Positions 10,027 to 18,785 are shown, numbered from the stretch's first letter. The stretch is DNA of 64,000 bases from Amycolatopsis viridis (GCF_011758765.1 NZ_JAANOU010000001.1:2728001-2792000); one strand, 5' to 3'. Notes: a model not told the origin generated them from the sequence alone. Translations and numbers: made by a program.

Positions 10027-10800
10027 ATGGCACCTGGGCTGGAGTTCGCGCGCGACGGGGAAGTGGCCACGCTGACCTTCGCGCGGCCGGAGAAGAAGAA
10101 CGCGATCTCCCACGACATGTGGGCGGCGATCCCGGACGTCGTCGGCGAGGTCGAAGCCGACCCCGGGCTCAAGGTGCTGGTGCTGACGGGGGCCGGTGCG
10201 GATTTCTCCGCCGGCGCCGACATCAGCGAGTTCGGGGCGCTGCGCGCCACCGCGGACGGTGCCGCCGCCTACGACAAGGTCGTCGAGGGCGCGGTGACCG
10301 CCCTGGCGGGCATGACCAAGCCGACCGTGGCGAAGATCCGCGGCAACTGCATCGGCGGTGGCTGCCAGATCTCCGTCGCCTGCGACTTCCGCTTCGCCGA
10401 GCCGGGGGCGCGTTTCGGGATCACCCCGGCCAAGCTGGGCATCGTGTACGACTTCCGCTCCACGCACCAGCTCGTCTCGCTGATCGGGCCGGCGCACGCG
10501 CGGTACTTCCTGCTGTCCGGCCGACTGATCGACGCCGTTCGCGCCCGCGAGATCGGTCTGGTCAACGACACGTTCGACGACCTCGACACCGGGGTCGCGG
10601 ACTTCGCCGCGACGCTGTGCTCGCGCTCGCAGACGTCGGTGCGCGGCATGAACCGGATCGTCGGCAAGATCCTCGACGGACAGTCCGAAAGCGACGCCGA
10701 GGTCGAGGAGATCCGGCTCGCCGCGATCCACGGCGCCGACTACGCGGAGGGCGTGGCCGCGTTCCTGAGCCGCCGCCCGCCGCGTTTCACCGCCCGCTAG
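10027..10800 (+). CDS. Crotonase-fold protein annotated as enoyl-CoA hydratase/isomerase
   Basis: The 257-residue protein has the crotonase CoA-binding fold: FSAGADISEF around residues 59-68 and the oxyanion-hole segment CIGGGCQIS. Aligned by eye with rat enoyl-CoA hydratase over the FGQPEILLG region without gaps, both catalytic glutamates (E144 and E164) are replaced, by proline and tyrosine. It is therefore probably not a classical hydratase; another crotonase activity such as isomerase, decarboxylase or thioester hydrolase is possible. It is 22 bases after relA and ends six bases from the convergent cyclophilin gene, a position that holds no gene in Mycobacterium tuberculosis. Confidence 0.85.
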   Translation: MAPGLEFARDGEVATLTFARPEKKNAISHDMWAAIPDVVGEVEADPGLKVLVLTGAGADFSAGADISEFGALRATADGAAAYDKVVEGAVTALAGMTKPTVAKIRGNCIGGGCQISVACDFRFAEPGARFGITPAKLGIVYDFRSTHQLVSLIGPAHARYFLLSGRLIDAVRAREIGLVNDTFDDLDTGVADFAATLCSRSQTSVRGMNRIVGKILDGQSESDAEVEEIRLAAIHGADYAEGVAAFLSRRPPRFTAR

Positions 10801-10806
10801 GGGTGG

Positions 10807-11664
10807 TCAGCCGACCGACACCGCGGTGAACTTGACCTCCATGTTCGGCTTGCCGCCGCCCGGGCTCGGGTCGAAGCTGCCGTCGTGACCGGCCCGGGCG
10901 ACCTTGTCCAGCACCTGGAGTCCGGCGTCGGAGATCGAGCCGAACACCGTGTAGGCCGGGCTCAGCTCGGCCGGGCCGTAGACCATGAAGAACTGGCTGC
11001 CGTTGGTGTTCGGCCCCGCGTTCGCCATCGCCAGCAGGCCGCGGCCGTACTTCAGTTCCGGGAACGTCTCGTCCGCGAAGGAGTACCCCGGGCCGCCGCT
11101 TCCGGTGCCGGTCGGGTCGCCGCACTGCAACATCATCAGGCTCGCGTCGGTGCCCAGGCGGGCGCACGAGGTGTCGGTGTAGTAGCCCTGCTGGGCCAGG
11201 CTGAGGAAGCTGTTCACCGTGCACGGCGCGAGGGCGCGGTCCAGCGTCAGCGGGATGTCGCCGGCGGTCGTCTTCAGCGTGACGTTCACCGTGCCGGTGG
11301 ACGGGACGTTCTTGGTCTGCGGCGGCTTGTTCGGCTTGGCCGCCGGCTCGTTCGCCGTCGCCGGGTAGGAGCACTGCACCGGGTTCGGCAGCGGCGTGGG
11401 CCGCTGCGGCAGGGCGGCGCGCTGCGCCGGGATGTTCAGCGCCGAGGACGGTGCGGACGGCGACGTGGTCGGGGCGGCCGCGGCCGAACCGTTGTCGGTG
11501 CCCCGGGTTGCGAAGAACACCACCAGCCCGGCGACGACGACCACCGCGCCGACCGTCGCACCCACACCGACGATCTTCCGCCGTCGCGCGCGTTCCGCCC
11601 GGCGGGCCATCTGCCGCTCGAGCTTGCGCTTCGCGGCCTCACGGCGCTGCTGGTTGGTCGCCAC
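10807..11664 (-). CDS. Membrane-anchored peptidyl-prolyl cis-trans isomerase (cyclophilin)
   Basis: Cyclophilins isomerise proline peptide bonds in folding proteins. The protein has a basic cytosolic N-terminus (QQRREAAKRKLERQ), a single membrane helix at about residues 36-58 (VGVGATVGAVVVVAGLVVFFA), a Ser/Pro-rich linker, and an extracytoplasmic cyclophilin domain from about residue 105 (TAGDIPLTLDRALAPCTVNSFLSLA and NTNGSQFFMVYG). I chose the GTG at 11664, with GGAGG just upstream, giving 285 residues; a GTG at 11682 would add six codons. It matches the ppiB-like gene divergent from relA in mycobacteria. Confidence 0.92.
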   Translation of the reverse strand: MATNQQRREAAKRKLERQMARRAERARRRKIVGVGATVGAVVVVAGLVVFFATRGTDNGSAAAAPTTSPSAPSSALNIPAQRAALPQRPTPLPNPVQCSYPATANEPAAKPNKPPQTKNVPSTGTVNVTLKTTAGDIPLTLDRALAPCTVNSFLSLAQQGYYTDTSCARLGTDASLMMLQCGDPTGTGSGGPGYSFADETFPELKYGRGLLAMANAGPNTNGSQFFMVYGPAELSPAYTVFGSISDAGLQVLDKVARAGHDGSFDPSPGGGKPNMEVKFTAVSVG

Positions 11665-11808
11665 CTGCCCTCCAGAATCCACTCGACGTCACCGACCCGG
11701 TGGCGGCAGTCTATGGGCACAGCCTGTGAGGACCCTGTACAGCCCCGGTTAGGGTGGTGCCGGACATCCCGGGCGCGGGTGGACGGGTGGACGCGGAGGT
11801 GGACTTTC

Positions 11809-12429
11809 GTGCTCGTCGTCGGGTTTCCGGCAGGCGCGCTGCAGGCCAACTGCTATCTGCTCGCGCCCGGCCCCGGCACGGCCTGCGTGATCGTCGACGC
11901 GGGGGAGGACTGCGCCGGCCGCGTCGCCGAGGCGCTCGCCGAACACGACCTGACGCCGGCTGCCGTGCTGGCCACCCACGGCCACCCCGACCACGTGGCC
12001 GGTGCCGCGGCCGTCACGGCGGCCCACGGCGTCCCGCTGTGGATCCACCCGGCCGACCGCGGCCTGCACGACGGCGACCGGCCCGCCGACGTCCGGGCGC
12101 TCACCGGCGCGCCGCTGGAGCTCGCGGACCTGGTGATCGACGTCGGACTGGTGCCGGGGCACACCGCGGGGTCGGTGGTGTTCCGGCTCACCACACCCGA
12201 GGGCGGCCGACTCGTGCTGACCGGCGACACGCTGTTCGCGGGCTCGGTCGGGCGCACCGGCTCGGCCGGTGACCGGCGGCGGATGGGGGAGTCCCTGCGC
12301 GACCAGCTGCTGCCGCTGCCCGACGACACGGTGGTGCTGCCCGGGCACGGCCCGGCCACCACGATCGGCCGCGAGCGGGCCGGCAATCCGTTCCTGAGCG
12401 GGGCGCGCAGCGTCGTCCCGGTGCCGTGA
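11809..12429 (+). CDS. Metallo-beta-lactamase-fold hydrolase, glyoxalase II-like
   Basis: The 206-residue protein carries the metal-binding motif THGHPDH (H57, H59, D61, H62) and the later ligands in GHTAGS, TGDTLF and PGHGP expected for two metal ions. Glyoxalase II-like and persulfide dioxygenase-like enzymes share this pattern, so the substrate is not settled. GTG at 11809 follows GGAGGT at 11795-11800. The gene occupies the position of the glyoxalase II-like gene after relA in mycobacteria. There it is followed by hisS; here hisS is absent and a membrane protein overlaps its end. Confidence 0.9.
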   Translation: MLVVGFPAGALQANCYLLAPGPGTACVIVDAGEDCAGRVAEALAEHDLTPAAVLATHGHPDHVAGAAAVTAAHGVPLWIHPADRGLHDGDRPADVRALTGAPLELADLVIDVGLVPGHTAGSVVFRLTTPEGGRLVLTGDTLFAGSVGRTGSAGDRRRMGESLRDQLLPLPDDTVVLPGHGPATTIGRERAGNPFLSGARSVVPVP

Positions 12430-13094
12430 CGGGGGAGGATGTGACCGAGCTGAGGAAACCGGCGGAACCGGAGCCGCTGCCGCTGCACCAGGAGGGCCCG
12501 GGGCTGACCCGGCGGCGCCTGGTGTCCGGGCTGGCCGGCGTGGTGATCGTGGCTGCGGCCTCGGGCGGTCTCGCCGGGCTGATCGGCGGCCGGATCGCGG
12601 GCCTGGTCGCGGCCGCCGTGGTGGGCCTGCCACTGCTGTGCGTCGTGGTGGGGAACGTGCGGCGCAGACTGTGGCTCACCGGCACCACCGTGGTGGTCCG
12701 CGTCTTCCGCACGCGCCGCGTCGATCTGGTGTCGGCGAGGCGGATCGACCTCCTGGTGACCGACGTGCGCGGCGCCCGCACGGTGAGCCTGCTGGTCGGC
12801 CCCGGGCAGCGGGGCCGGGCCGTCAAGATCGACCTGGCGGTCTACGCCGGGACCGGCGGGCGTGAACTGCCCGTCCTCACCCTCCGGCGGCTGGCTGATG
12901 CGCTGGCGGACAACATCGAATCCAACGGCCTGGTGTTCGCCGAGCTGCTGGTCGCGCAGCTGCGGGCGGAGGCCCGGGGCGCGGGGTTGTCCGAGCGGCC
13001 GCTGCACCAGCTGGTGTCCGCGGCACCGGCCGGCCGGATCGCGCAGCGGTTCACGATGGACGCGGTGAGCCGGTTCGTGGCGCGGCTGGGCTGA
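12426..13094 (+). CDS. Membrane protein with PH-like domain, function unknown
   Basis: I do not recognise a named family with certainty. The 222-residue protein has a polar N-terminus, two adjacent membrane helices at about residues 35-80, and then a beta-rich stretch (RRRLWLTGTTVVVRVFRTRRVDLVSARRI) that resembles bacterial PH domains. The last 90 residues are helical and end in FVARLG. The GTG at 12426 overlaps the upstream stop (GTGA), suggesting coupling; GTG at 12441 is an alternative. Its end overlaps the convergent small gene at 13051 by 44 bases. Confidence 0.75.
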   Translation: MTGEDVTELRKPAEPEPLPLHQEGPGLTRRRLVSGLAGVVIVAAASGGLAGLIGGRIAGLVAAAVVGLPLLCVVVGNVRRRLWLTGTTVVVRVFRTRRVDLVSARRIDLLVTDVRGARTVSLLVGPGQRGRAVKIDLAVYAGTGGRELPVLTLRRLADALADNIESNGLVFAELLVAQLRAEARGAGLSERPLHQLVSAAPAGRIAQRFTMDAVSRFVARLG

Positions 13095-13329
13095 CCGGGG
13101 GTTGCGCGCCGAGGCGCGCCTCGATGGCGGCCAGCTGCGCGCGGATGCCCTCCAGCTGGTAGACGATCTCCGGCAGCTCCTCCGCCGCGAAGGTCGCCAG
13201 CCGCTGCAGGTGGTCGGCCGCGTCGCGCAGTTCGCTGAGCACGGTCGCGATCCGCGGCAGGCTCGTCAGCGCGCGGACGGTCCGGGCCGCGGCTTCGGAC
13301 ACGTGCCGCGGCAGTGCGTGAACGACCAA
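13051..13329 (-). CDS. Small hypothetical helical protein
   Basis: This 92-residue reading frame has no membrane segment and no family I can name. It reads as amphipathic helix with heptad-like spacing (TVLSELRDAADHLQRLATFAAEELPEIV and QLEGIRAQLAAIEARLG) and a Pro/Arg-rich tail, so it may form a coiled coil. The start is TTG at 13329 behind GGGAGG. It overlaps the 3' end of the preceding convergent gene by 44 bases and lies downstream of the YibE/F gene on the same strand, with 87 bases between them. Confidence 0.6.
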   Translation of the reverse strand: MVVHALPRHVSEAAARTVRALTSLPRIATVLSELRDAADHLQRLATFAAEELPEIVYQLEGIRAQLAAIEARLGAQPPVSPAAPRTGSPRPS

Positions 13330-13416
13330 GACCCCTCCCGGCAGGACCGCAACCGTGTGCCCGGTCTTCGTACCCCATCGGGACGGCCACGAGCGGGGCG
13401 GGGTGCGGGCCTGGGA

Positions 13417-14988
13417 CTACTGATCGCTGCTGTGACTGATGTGGCTGCTGGGTTCCCGTGCGGCGATGAGCGCGGCCAGGACGGTGGTGACCGGCACGGC
13501 CGCGACGATGCCGACACTGCCGGCCAGCGTGCGCACGATCTCCTGTGCCACATCCTGCGAGCCGAGGATCGCGCCCAGGCCGACACCGGAGATCGACGAG
13601 TACAGCATCACCGGCAGCGCCGCACCGGCGTACGCCATGACCAGGGTGTTCACCGCCGAGCCCACGTGGTCGCGGCCGATCCGCAGCCCGGCCGAGTACA
13701 GCTCCCGCCAGTTCAGCGACGGGTTGGCGCGGCGCAGCTCCCACACCGCGCTGGTCTGGGTGACGGTGACGTCGTCGAGCACGCCGAGCGCGCCGATGAC
13801 GACCCCGGCCAGCAGCAGTCCGCGGGCGTCCACGCCGTGCCCGAGCGACGCGATGAGCGTCGAGGTGCTGTCGTCCAGGCCGGTCAGCGAAGCGGCGGCG
13901 GAGAAGACCGCCGACAGCACGCCGATCAGCGCCAGGCTGGTGAGCGTGCCCAGCACGGCGACCGAGGTGCGTGCCGACAGGCCGTGCGTGAGGTACAGCG
14001 CGATGAACATGATCAGCCCGGCGCCCACGATCGCGACGAGCAGCGGGTTCTGCCCGGCCAGGATCGCCGGCAGCACGAACGCCACCAGCACCACGAAACT
14101 CAGCGCCAGCGCGCCGAGCGCGGCGAGGCCCTGCCACCGGCCGAGCACGACCACCGCCACCGCGAACAGCGCGGCGAGCACGGCGAGCGGGAAGCCGCGC
14201 TGGAAGTCGACCAGCTGGTAGGACGCCGGGTCGGCGGCGTCACCGCCGTTGTAGGCCAGCACGACGTGGTCACCGGCGCCGAACCGAGGGGTGCTGGGTT
14301 CGATCGGGGCCGTCAGCTCGACGGTGCGCCCGCTCGCCGGCCCGTCGGTGAGCGCGACCCGCGCCGTCAGGCACGGCTTGGCATCGGGGCCGGGCTGGTC
14401 CCCGACCTGCACCTGTCCGGCAGCGAGGCAGGGCCCCGAGGCGGCGGTGGTGATCGTGCCGTGCACCGGGGTGCCCTGGGAGATCGCCGAGGTGGGTTTC
14501 GCCTGGCCCCAGGGGTAGAGCAGCAGCATCCCGGCGACGGTGGCGACCGCGACCGGCGCCAGCAGCCAGGTCAGCAGCAGTTTGACCCGGCGGGACGCCG
14601 GTGGGGCGGGGGAGTGCCCATGCCCGTGCCCGTGACCGTGCCCGGTGGAGGGTGGCGTGGCGGGCCGGTGGCGCCGCGGGCGGGAGTCCGCGGTGGTCGA
14701 CCGGCGGGCGCGGGCGGGTGCCGTCCCGGCGCCGGTGGCGCGAGCCGCGGGTGTGCCGGTGGTGTGCCCCGCGGTCCGTGGCCCCGCGGTCCGTGGCTCG
14801 GCGGGGCGTGCCTCGGCGGGGCGGCGGGGGCGGTCCGGCGACCCGGCCCGGCGCCCGGTGGGGTCGCTGTCGCTGCTACGACGGGCCGGCCGCGCCCGCC
14901 GCGGCGCCGGATCGGCAGCAGGCGGCCCGGGCACGCGGCGGATCGGGCCGGTCACCGCTGTGGGGTCGGGCTCGTCGTCGTGCTGCAC
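13417..14988 (-). CDS. YibE/F-like integral membrane protein with a long disordered N-terminus
   Basis: The C-terminal 380 residues match the YibE/F-like family of multi-pass membrane proteins: one helix near residues 137-158, an external domain (about 160-250), then six to eight helices (AALFAVAVVVLGRWQGLAALGALALSF and following) and the conserved GVLDDVTVTQTSAVWELR segment. The first 130 residues are extremely rich in Arg, Pro and Ala and end in a run of alternating Gly-His, a possible metal-binding stretch. The family's substrate is unknown. Start GTG at 14988; a start nearer the first helix is possible. Confidence 0.85.
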   Translation of the reverse strand: MQHDDEPDPTAVTGPIRRVPGPPAADPAPRRARPARRSSDSDPTGRRAGSPDRPRRPAEARPAEPRTAGPRTAGHTTGTPAARATGAGTAPARARRSTTADSRPRRHRPATPPSTGHGHGHGHGHSPAPPASRRVKLLLTWLLAPVAVATVAGMLLLYPWGQAKPTSAISQGTPVHGTITTAASGPCLAAGQVQVGDQPGPDAKPCLTARVALTDGPASGRTVELTAPIEPSTPRFGAGDHVVLAYNGGDAADPASYQLVDFQRGFPLAVLAALFAVAVVVLGRWQGLAALGALALSFVVLVAFVLPAILAGQNPLLVAIVGAGLIMFIALYLTHGLSARTSVAVLGTLTSLALIGVLSAVFSAAASLTGLDDSTSTLIASLGHGVDARGLLLAGVVIGALGVLDDVTVTQTSAVWELRRANPSLNWRELYSAGLRIGRDHVGSAVNTLVMAYAGAALPVMLYSSISGVGLGAILGSQDVAQEIVRTLAGSVGIVAAVPVTTVLAALIAAREPSSHISHSSDQ

Positions 14989-15118
14989 CGCAACATGGTG
15001 CCGTCCGCGGCCCTCACTCCTCCGGGTGGGTCGGCGAACTCGTCCGGGAAACGGCGTAACAGGAACCGCCCTGGTCCGTCCTCACAGTGCAGAGCCAGCA
15101 GGGGACAGGAGGCCCATC

Positions 15119-15523
15119 GTGCACGCCGAAACGGTCGAGGAGCACCAGTTCGTCAGCCTGGACGGCTACGACGTCCCGGTCTTCTCGCGGTGGAGCTACA
15201 CCACCGCCGATCCCTACGCGGTCACCTTGTCCTTCCGCGCCGACCGTGGCCGGTGGGTCGAGTGGTGCTTCGCCCGCGAACTCCTCGTCGCCGGGCTGGG
15301 CCGGCCCACGGGCGAGGGTGACGTGCGGATCCGGCCGGACCTGGCCGGCGGCGCCGACCAGCTGCTGATCGAGCTGGAGTCGCCGGACGGGTACGCCGTC
15401 GTCGAACTCGGCCGTGCGGGCGTGGCCCGGTTCGTCGCCTCCACGCACGCGCTCGTGCCGCTCGGCGCCGAGGGCGCCTTCGTCGACGTGGACGCGTTCA
15501 TCGCGGAGGTCACCAAGGTCTGA
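15119..15523 (+). CDS. SsgA/SsgB-like sporulation and cell-division protein
   Basis: SsgA-like proteins are small actinobacterial proteins that position septa by recruiting FtsZ. The 134-residue protein fits the family in length and in its parts: N-terminal VPVFSRWSYTTADPYAVTLSFR, VEWCFARELLVAGL, and the C-terminal GRAGVARFVASTHALVPLGAE. GTG at 15119 has a GGAGG site at 15108-15112. The protein is the standalone SsgB-like type. It is divergent from the yibE/F gene, with about 130 bases between the starts. Its presence supports a filamentous, sporulating or fragmenting actinobacterium. Confidence 0.9.
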   Translation: MHAETVEEHQFVSLDGYDVPVFSRWSYTTADPYAVTLSFRADRGRWVEWCFARELLVAGLGRPTGEGDVRIRPDLAGGADQLLIELESPDGYAVVELGRAGVARFVASTHALVPLGAEGAFVDVDAFIAEVTKV

Positions 15524-15581
15524 GCCCGCGCGGTGCCCTGCCCGGACGAGGGCGCGGCCCTGCTGGGGATCGACGGCCGCA

Positions 15582-15809
15582 TCAGGGTCCACAAGGGACG
15601 GACAACCACTCCTGCGGGCTCACGCCCAGCCGGATCCGGTCCTGCTGCTCCAGCAGCGTGTCCGGCCGGTGCAGAGTGCGATCCCGCGCCAGGTGGATCA
15701 ATCCGAAGGCGCCGCGGGCGAAGCAGTTCAGCACCTCGTACTGCCCGGCCACCAGCTCACCCCGCGTGAGCCCGCCGCCGGGGTCCGGGGGCTCCGCGTC
15801 GACGCCCAC
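15582..15809 (-). pseudogene. Fragment resembling the N-lobe start of a PknG-type kinase
   Basis: The 75-codon frame contains GELVAGQYEVLNCFARGAFGLIHLARDRTL, split here as GELVAGQYEV and FARGAFGLIHLARD, closely resembling the segment of PknG-type serine/threonine kinases around the glycine-rich loop (family pattern GDIVAGQYEV...AHGGLGWIYLALDR). The following residues do not continue into the catalytic lysine region and the frame stops, so no kinase domain exists. It is most simply a remnant, although high third-position GC suggests it could still be expressed as a micro-protein. It lies between the convergent SsgA-like gene and the penicillin-binding protein gene, and the rest of 15524-15843 shows nothing else. 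Confidence 0.45.
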
Positions 15810-15843
15810 TCACCGCAGGTTACGACACGACGGCGCTGCGTGG

Positions 15844-17949
15844 CTAGGACCGGGCGCGCAGGTAGGTGGGATCGGCGGCGGGAATGGCCGTGTCCGGCCG
15901 GCCGCCCAGGACCTGGCTCATCGCGGCGAAGTACGGCGGCGCCGCGACCGTGCCGCCGAACGCGCCGCGCCCGCAGGAGCCCAGGTGCACCGGTGTGCCG
16001 GGACAGATCTCCGCCGGGTGCGGGCCGTCGGCGAACACCATGGACGACACGGCGTAGTCGTCGACGCCGCCGATGAACGCCACCGACTCACTCTGCTGCG
16101 TGGTGCCCGTCTTGCCGAAGTCGGCGTGGTGCCACCCGGCCGCGGCCGCGGCCGCGGCGGACGTGCCCGAAATCGTGTCCTGGCTCAGCCCGTTCAGCAG
16201 CGTGTTGGCCAGCCCTGGTGGCACCACCTGCTCGCACGGCGGCTGTTTCACGGCGACGTCGTGGCCGTTGCGGTCGGTGACGGACAGGATCGGATCCGGC
16301 TGGCACCAGGTGCCACCGCTCATCAGCGTCGCCGACACGTTCGCCATCTCCAGCGGGCTCACCGGGCTGTTGCCGAGGGTGAACGACAGCTTGTTCTGGA
16401 AGTACTGCGACTGCGGCTCGCTGTACTGCGGGTTCGGCGACGACGGGTCCGGCTTCGCGCCCGCGTCGTTGGTGTTGAGGCTGGTGCGCAGACCCAGCCG
16501 GCGCGCCATGTCCAGTACCGCCGGCATGCCGACCCGCTGCTCCAGGTTGACGAAGGCGACGTTCGGCGACGTGGCGAGACCGTCGCGCAGCGAGATCGGG
16601 TTCGGGTAGTTCACGCCGTCGTTCTCCACGCAGTACTGCGGCGTGTACTGGTTGGCGCCGGGCTGGGTGAAGCACTCGCCGGCCTGGTTGGGCAGCAGCG
16701 TTTCCAGGCCCGCCTTGCCGGTCTCCAGCGCCGCCGCCGAGGTGAAGATCTTGAACGACGACCCGGCACCGAACACGTTGCTGGGGGCCGCGACGATGTT
16801 CGTCGACGTCTCGCCCTTGGCCGGATCGGTGCCGTAGTTGCGGTTGGCGACCATGGCGAGCACCTCGTGGCTGTTCTGCCCCGGCCGGACGACCGCGAAG
16901 GTGTTCGCCACGCCGTCCTGCGTGGTCGGCACGTTGGCCTCCACGGCCTGCTTGACGGCCCGGCTCACCAGCGGATCCATCGTCGTGCGGATGAGGTAGC
17001 CGCCGGTCTCCAGCTGGTCGGCGGTGAAGCCGGACTGGATGAGGTAGCTCTCGGCGTACTGGCAGAGGAACCCCGCATCCGGCGTGGAACCCAGGCAGGT
17101 GCTCGAGGGCACGTCCGGGCCGTCGGGCAGCACACCGAGCGGCGCGGCCTTCGCAGCGGCGCCGTCCGCCGGGGTCAGGGTCCTCGTGCTGACCATCGCG
17201 TCGATGACGACGTTGCGGCGCTGCGTGGCCTGCTCCGGATGCGTGTAGGGGTTGTACAGGCTGGGGTTGTTCACCATGCCGGCGAGCAGCGCGGCCTGCG
17301 GCACGGTCAGCTTGTCCGGCGTGGTGCCGAAGTAGGCGTGCGCGGCGGCGCCGACGCCGTAGACGTTGCCGGTGAACTCCACCACGTTCAGGTAGCCGCT
17401 GAGGATGTCGTCCTTGGACACCGTCTGTCCGAGCTGGACGGCGATCTTCGCCTCACGCAGCTTGCGCGCGATCGTGTCGGCCTGGTCGGCGAGCTGGTCG
17501 GCCCGGTTGTTCCGGTCCACGACGTTGATGAGGTAGTTCTTGACGTACTGCTGGGTGATCGTCGACCCGCCCTGGGTGCTGCCGCCGGAGGAGTCGTGCA
17601 GCGCGGCGCGGACCATGCCCTTCACGTCCACGCCGCCCTCGTCGTAGAACCGGCGGTCCTCGATCGAGATGATCGCCGCCTTCATCGCGGGGGAGATCTG
17701 GTTCGCGGTCACCGGGAGGCGGTACTGGTCGTACAGCGTCGCGATCGGGTTGCCGTCCCGGTCGGCCACCGTCGTCACCAAGGGCTGCTCGCTGTTCACC
17801 AGCGCTGCCGAGATCCCGTTCACGGAGTCGGCGACCTGGTTGGACAGCACCCCGGCGCCGAGCGCGACCGGAGCCACCACCCCGGCGACGAGGAGCCCGG
17901 CGAGCGCGCAGTAGCCGAGGAGCCGGGGCACACCACGAGACAGACGCAC
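15844..17949 (-). CDS. Class A penicillin-binding protein (transglycosylase/transpeptidase)
   Basis: The 701-residue enzyme polymerises and cross-links peptidoglycan outside the membrane. A signal-anchor helix lies at about residues 9-34. The GT51 glycosyltransferase domain has EDRRFYDEGG (E97) and GGSTITQQYVKN. The transpeptidase domain has the SxxK motif S397-S-F-K400, an SPN motif in ATSPNVAFVNLEQ, and GKTGTTQQSESVAF near the C-terminus. Membrane anchor and all catalytic motifs are intact. It is probably at the end of a minus-strand group with the WbqC and YdcF genes, with a 77-base gap. Confidence 0.95.
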   Translation of the reverse strand: MRLSRGVPRLLGYCALAGLLVAGVVAPVALGAGVLSNQVADSVNGISAALVNSEQPLVTTVADRDGNPIATLYDQYRLPVTANQISPAMKAAIISIEDRRFYDEGGVDVKGMVRAALHDSSGGSTQGGSTITQQYVKNYLINVVDRNNRADQLADQADTIARKLREAKIAVQLGQTVSKDDILSGYLNVVEFTGNVYGVGAAAHAYFGTTPDKLTVPQAALLAGMVNNPSLYNPYTHPEQATQRRNVVIDAMVSTRTLTPADGAAAKAAPLGVLPDGPDVPSSTCLGSTPDAGFLCQYAESYLIQSGFTADQLETGGYLIRTTMDPLVSRAVKQAVEANVPTTQDGVANTFAVVRPGQNSHEVLAMVANRNYGTDPAKGETSTNIVAAPSNVFGAGSSFKIFTSAAALETGKAGLETLLPNQAGECFTQPGANQYTPQYCVENDGVNYPNPISLRDGLATSPNVAFVNLEQRVGMPAVLDMARRLGLRTSLNTNDAGAKPDPSSPNPQYSEPQSQYFQNKLSFTLGNSPVSPLEMANVSATLMSGGTWCQPDPILSVTDRNGHDVAVKQPPCEQVVPPGLANTLLNGLSQDTISGTSAAAAAAAGWHHADFGKTGTTQQSESVAFIGGVDDYAVSSMVFADGPHPAEICPGTPVHLGSCGRGAFGGTVAAPPYFAAMSQVLGGRPDTAIPAADPTYLRARS

Positions 17950-18026
17950 GCAACCCAGGATAACTCCGCCGCGGTGAATTGCCGGTTGCCGGAATTGTCT
18001 TTACCCGGTGTGGAAACAATCTTTGC

Positions 18027-18785
18027 TCACTGCGCCGGCACCCGGTCCGGGACCAGGCAGTCCCGCACGCCCGCGGCTCCGCGCCCGGCGAACGCCCACA
18101 GCGCGCTCGCGGTGCGCATCCCGCGCTCGCGGGTGAGCGGAGGCGGCGACGGGTAGCGCACCCGCAGCCCCCGTTCGGCGAACGGGCGCTCCGACAGGTA
18201 CCTCGCCCCGCCCGGACCGCACAGGTACGTGCCGGCCCCGACCGCTGCGGTGAGGTCGGCCAGGCGCTCGGACCGGCCCTCGCGCGCGGCCAGCTCGCTG
18301 CTGTGCACCACCGCGCCCGGCCACCCCATCCGGTCGAGCATGGCACGCACCGACACCTCGGCCACCACCGCGAGCCGCTCGTGCAGCGCCAGCGCGGCGA
18401 GCACCTCGTCGACGATGCCCGCGGTCTCGGCCCAGTGCGGGCAGCGGCCGTAGTACTGCCGGATCAGCCGCGACATCGTGCGATGCGCCGCGGCGGGATC
18501 GGCCGGCCGCAGCTCGCGGATGCGGCTGGCCCGGCCGCGCGGCCGGTGCACCGGCACGGTCAGCCAGCGCTGGTCCTCGGGGTCGGCGGCCGCGGCCAGC
18601 CGCGCGCGGTGCTGGTAGTCGCGGCCGTTGAACTGCACGTCGTCGAGCACGACCCACACGTCGGCGCGGAACAGCTTGCCCAGTGTGGACAGTCTCGGGA
18701 AGAGATTCGGCTGGTGGACCGCGCAGGACAGCGTCTGGGGCACGGGCGGTATGGAATCACAGCATCCGGCTGCGGAATCCGGCAT
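18027..18785 (-). CDS. WbqC-family protein
   Basis: The core matches WbqC-like proteins: AVHQPNLFPRLSTLGKLFRADVWVVLDDVQF and GRDYQHRARL near the start and a central helical region. The family is often found in polysaccharide or antibiotic gene clusters, and its reaction is unproven. The protein is 252 residues and soluble. ATG at 18785 overlaps the upstream YdcF gene by 29 bases; an internal GTG at 18743 would remove 14 atypical Cys-containing residues and nearly all of the overlap. With the YdcF and HTH-TPR genes it forms a tight minus-strand operon. Confidence 0.8.
   Translation of the reverse strand: MPDSAAGCCDSIPPVPQTLSCAVHQPNLFPRLSTLGKLFRADVWVVLDDVQFNGRDYQHRARLAAAADPEDQRWLTVPVHRPRGRASRIRELRPADPAAAHRTMSRLIRQYYGRCPHWAETAGIVDEVLAALALHERLAVVAEVSVRAMLDRMGWPGAVVHSSELAAREGRSERLADLTAAVGAGTYLCGPGGARYLSERPFAERGLRVRYPSPPPLTRERGMRTASALWAFAGRGAAGVRDCLVPDRVPAQ

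Noticed and set aside
12188-12826. Minus-strand frame across the hydrolase and PH-like genes
   Set aside because: Shadow of two plus-strand genes with overlapping stop/start; composition is typical of reverse-strand artefacts.
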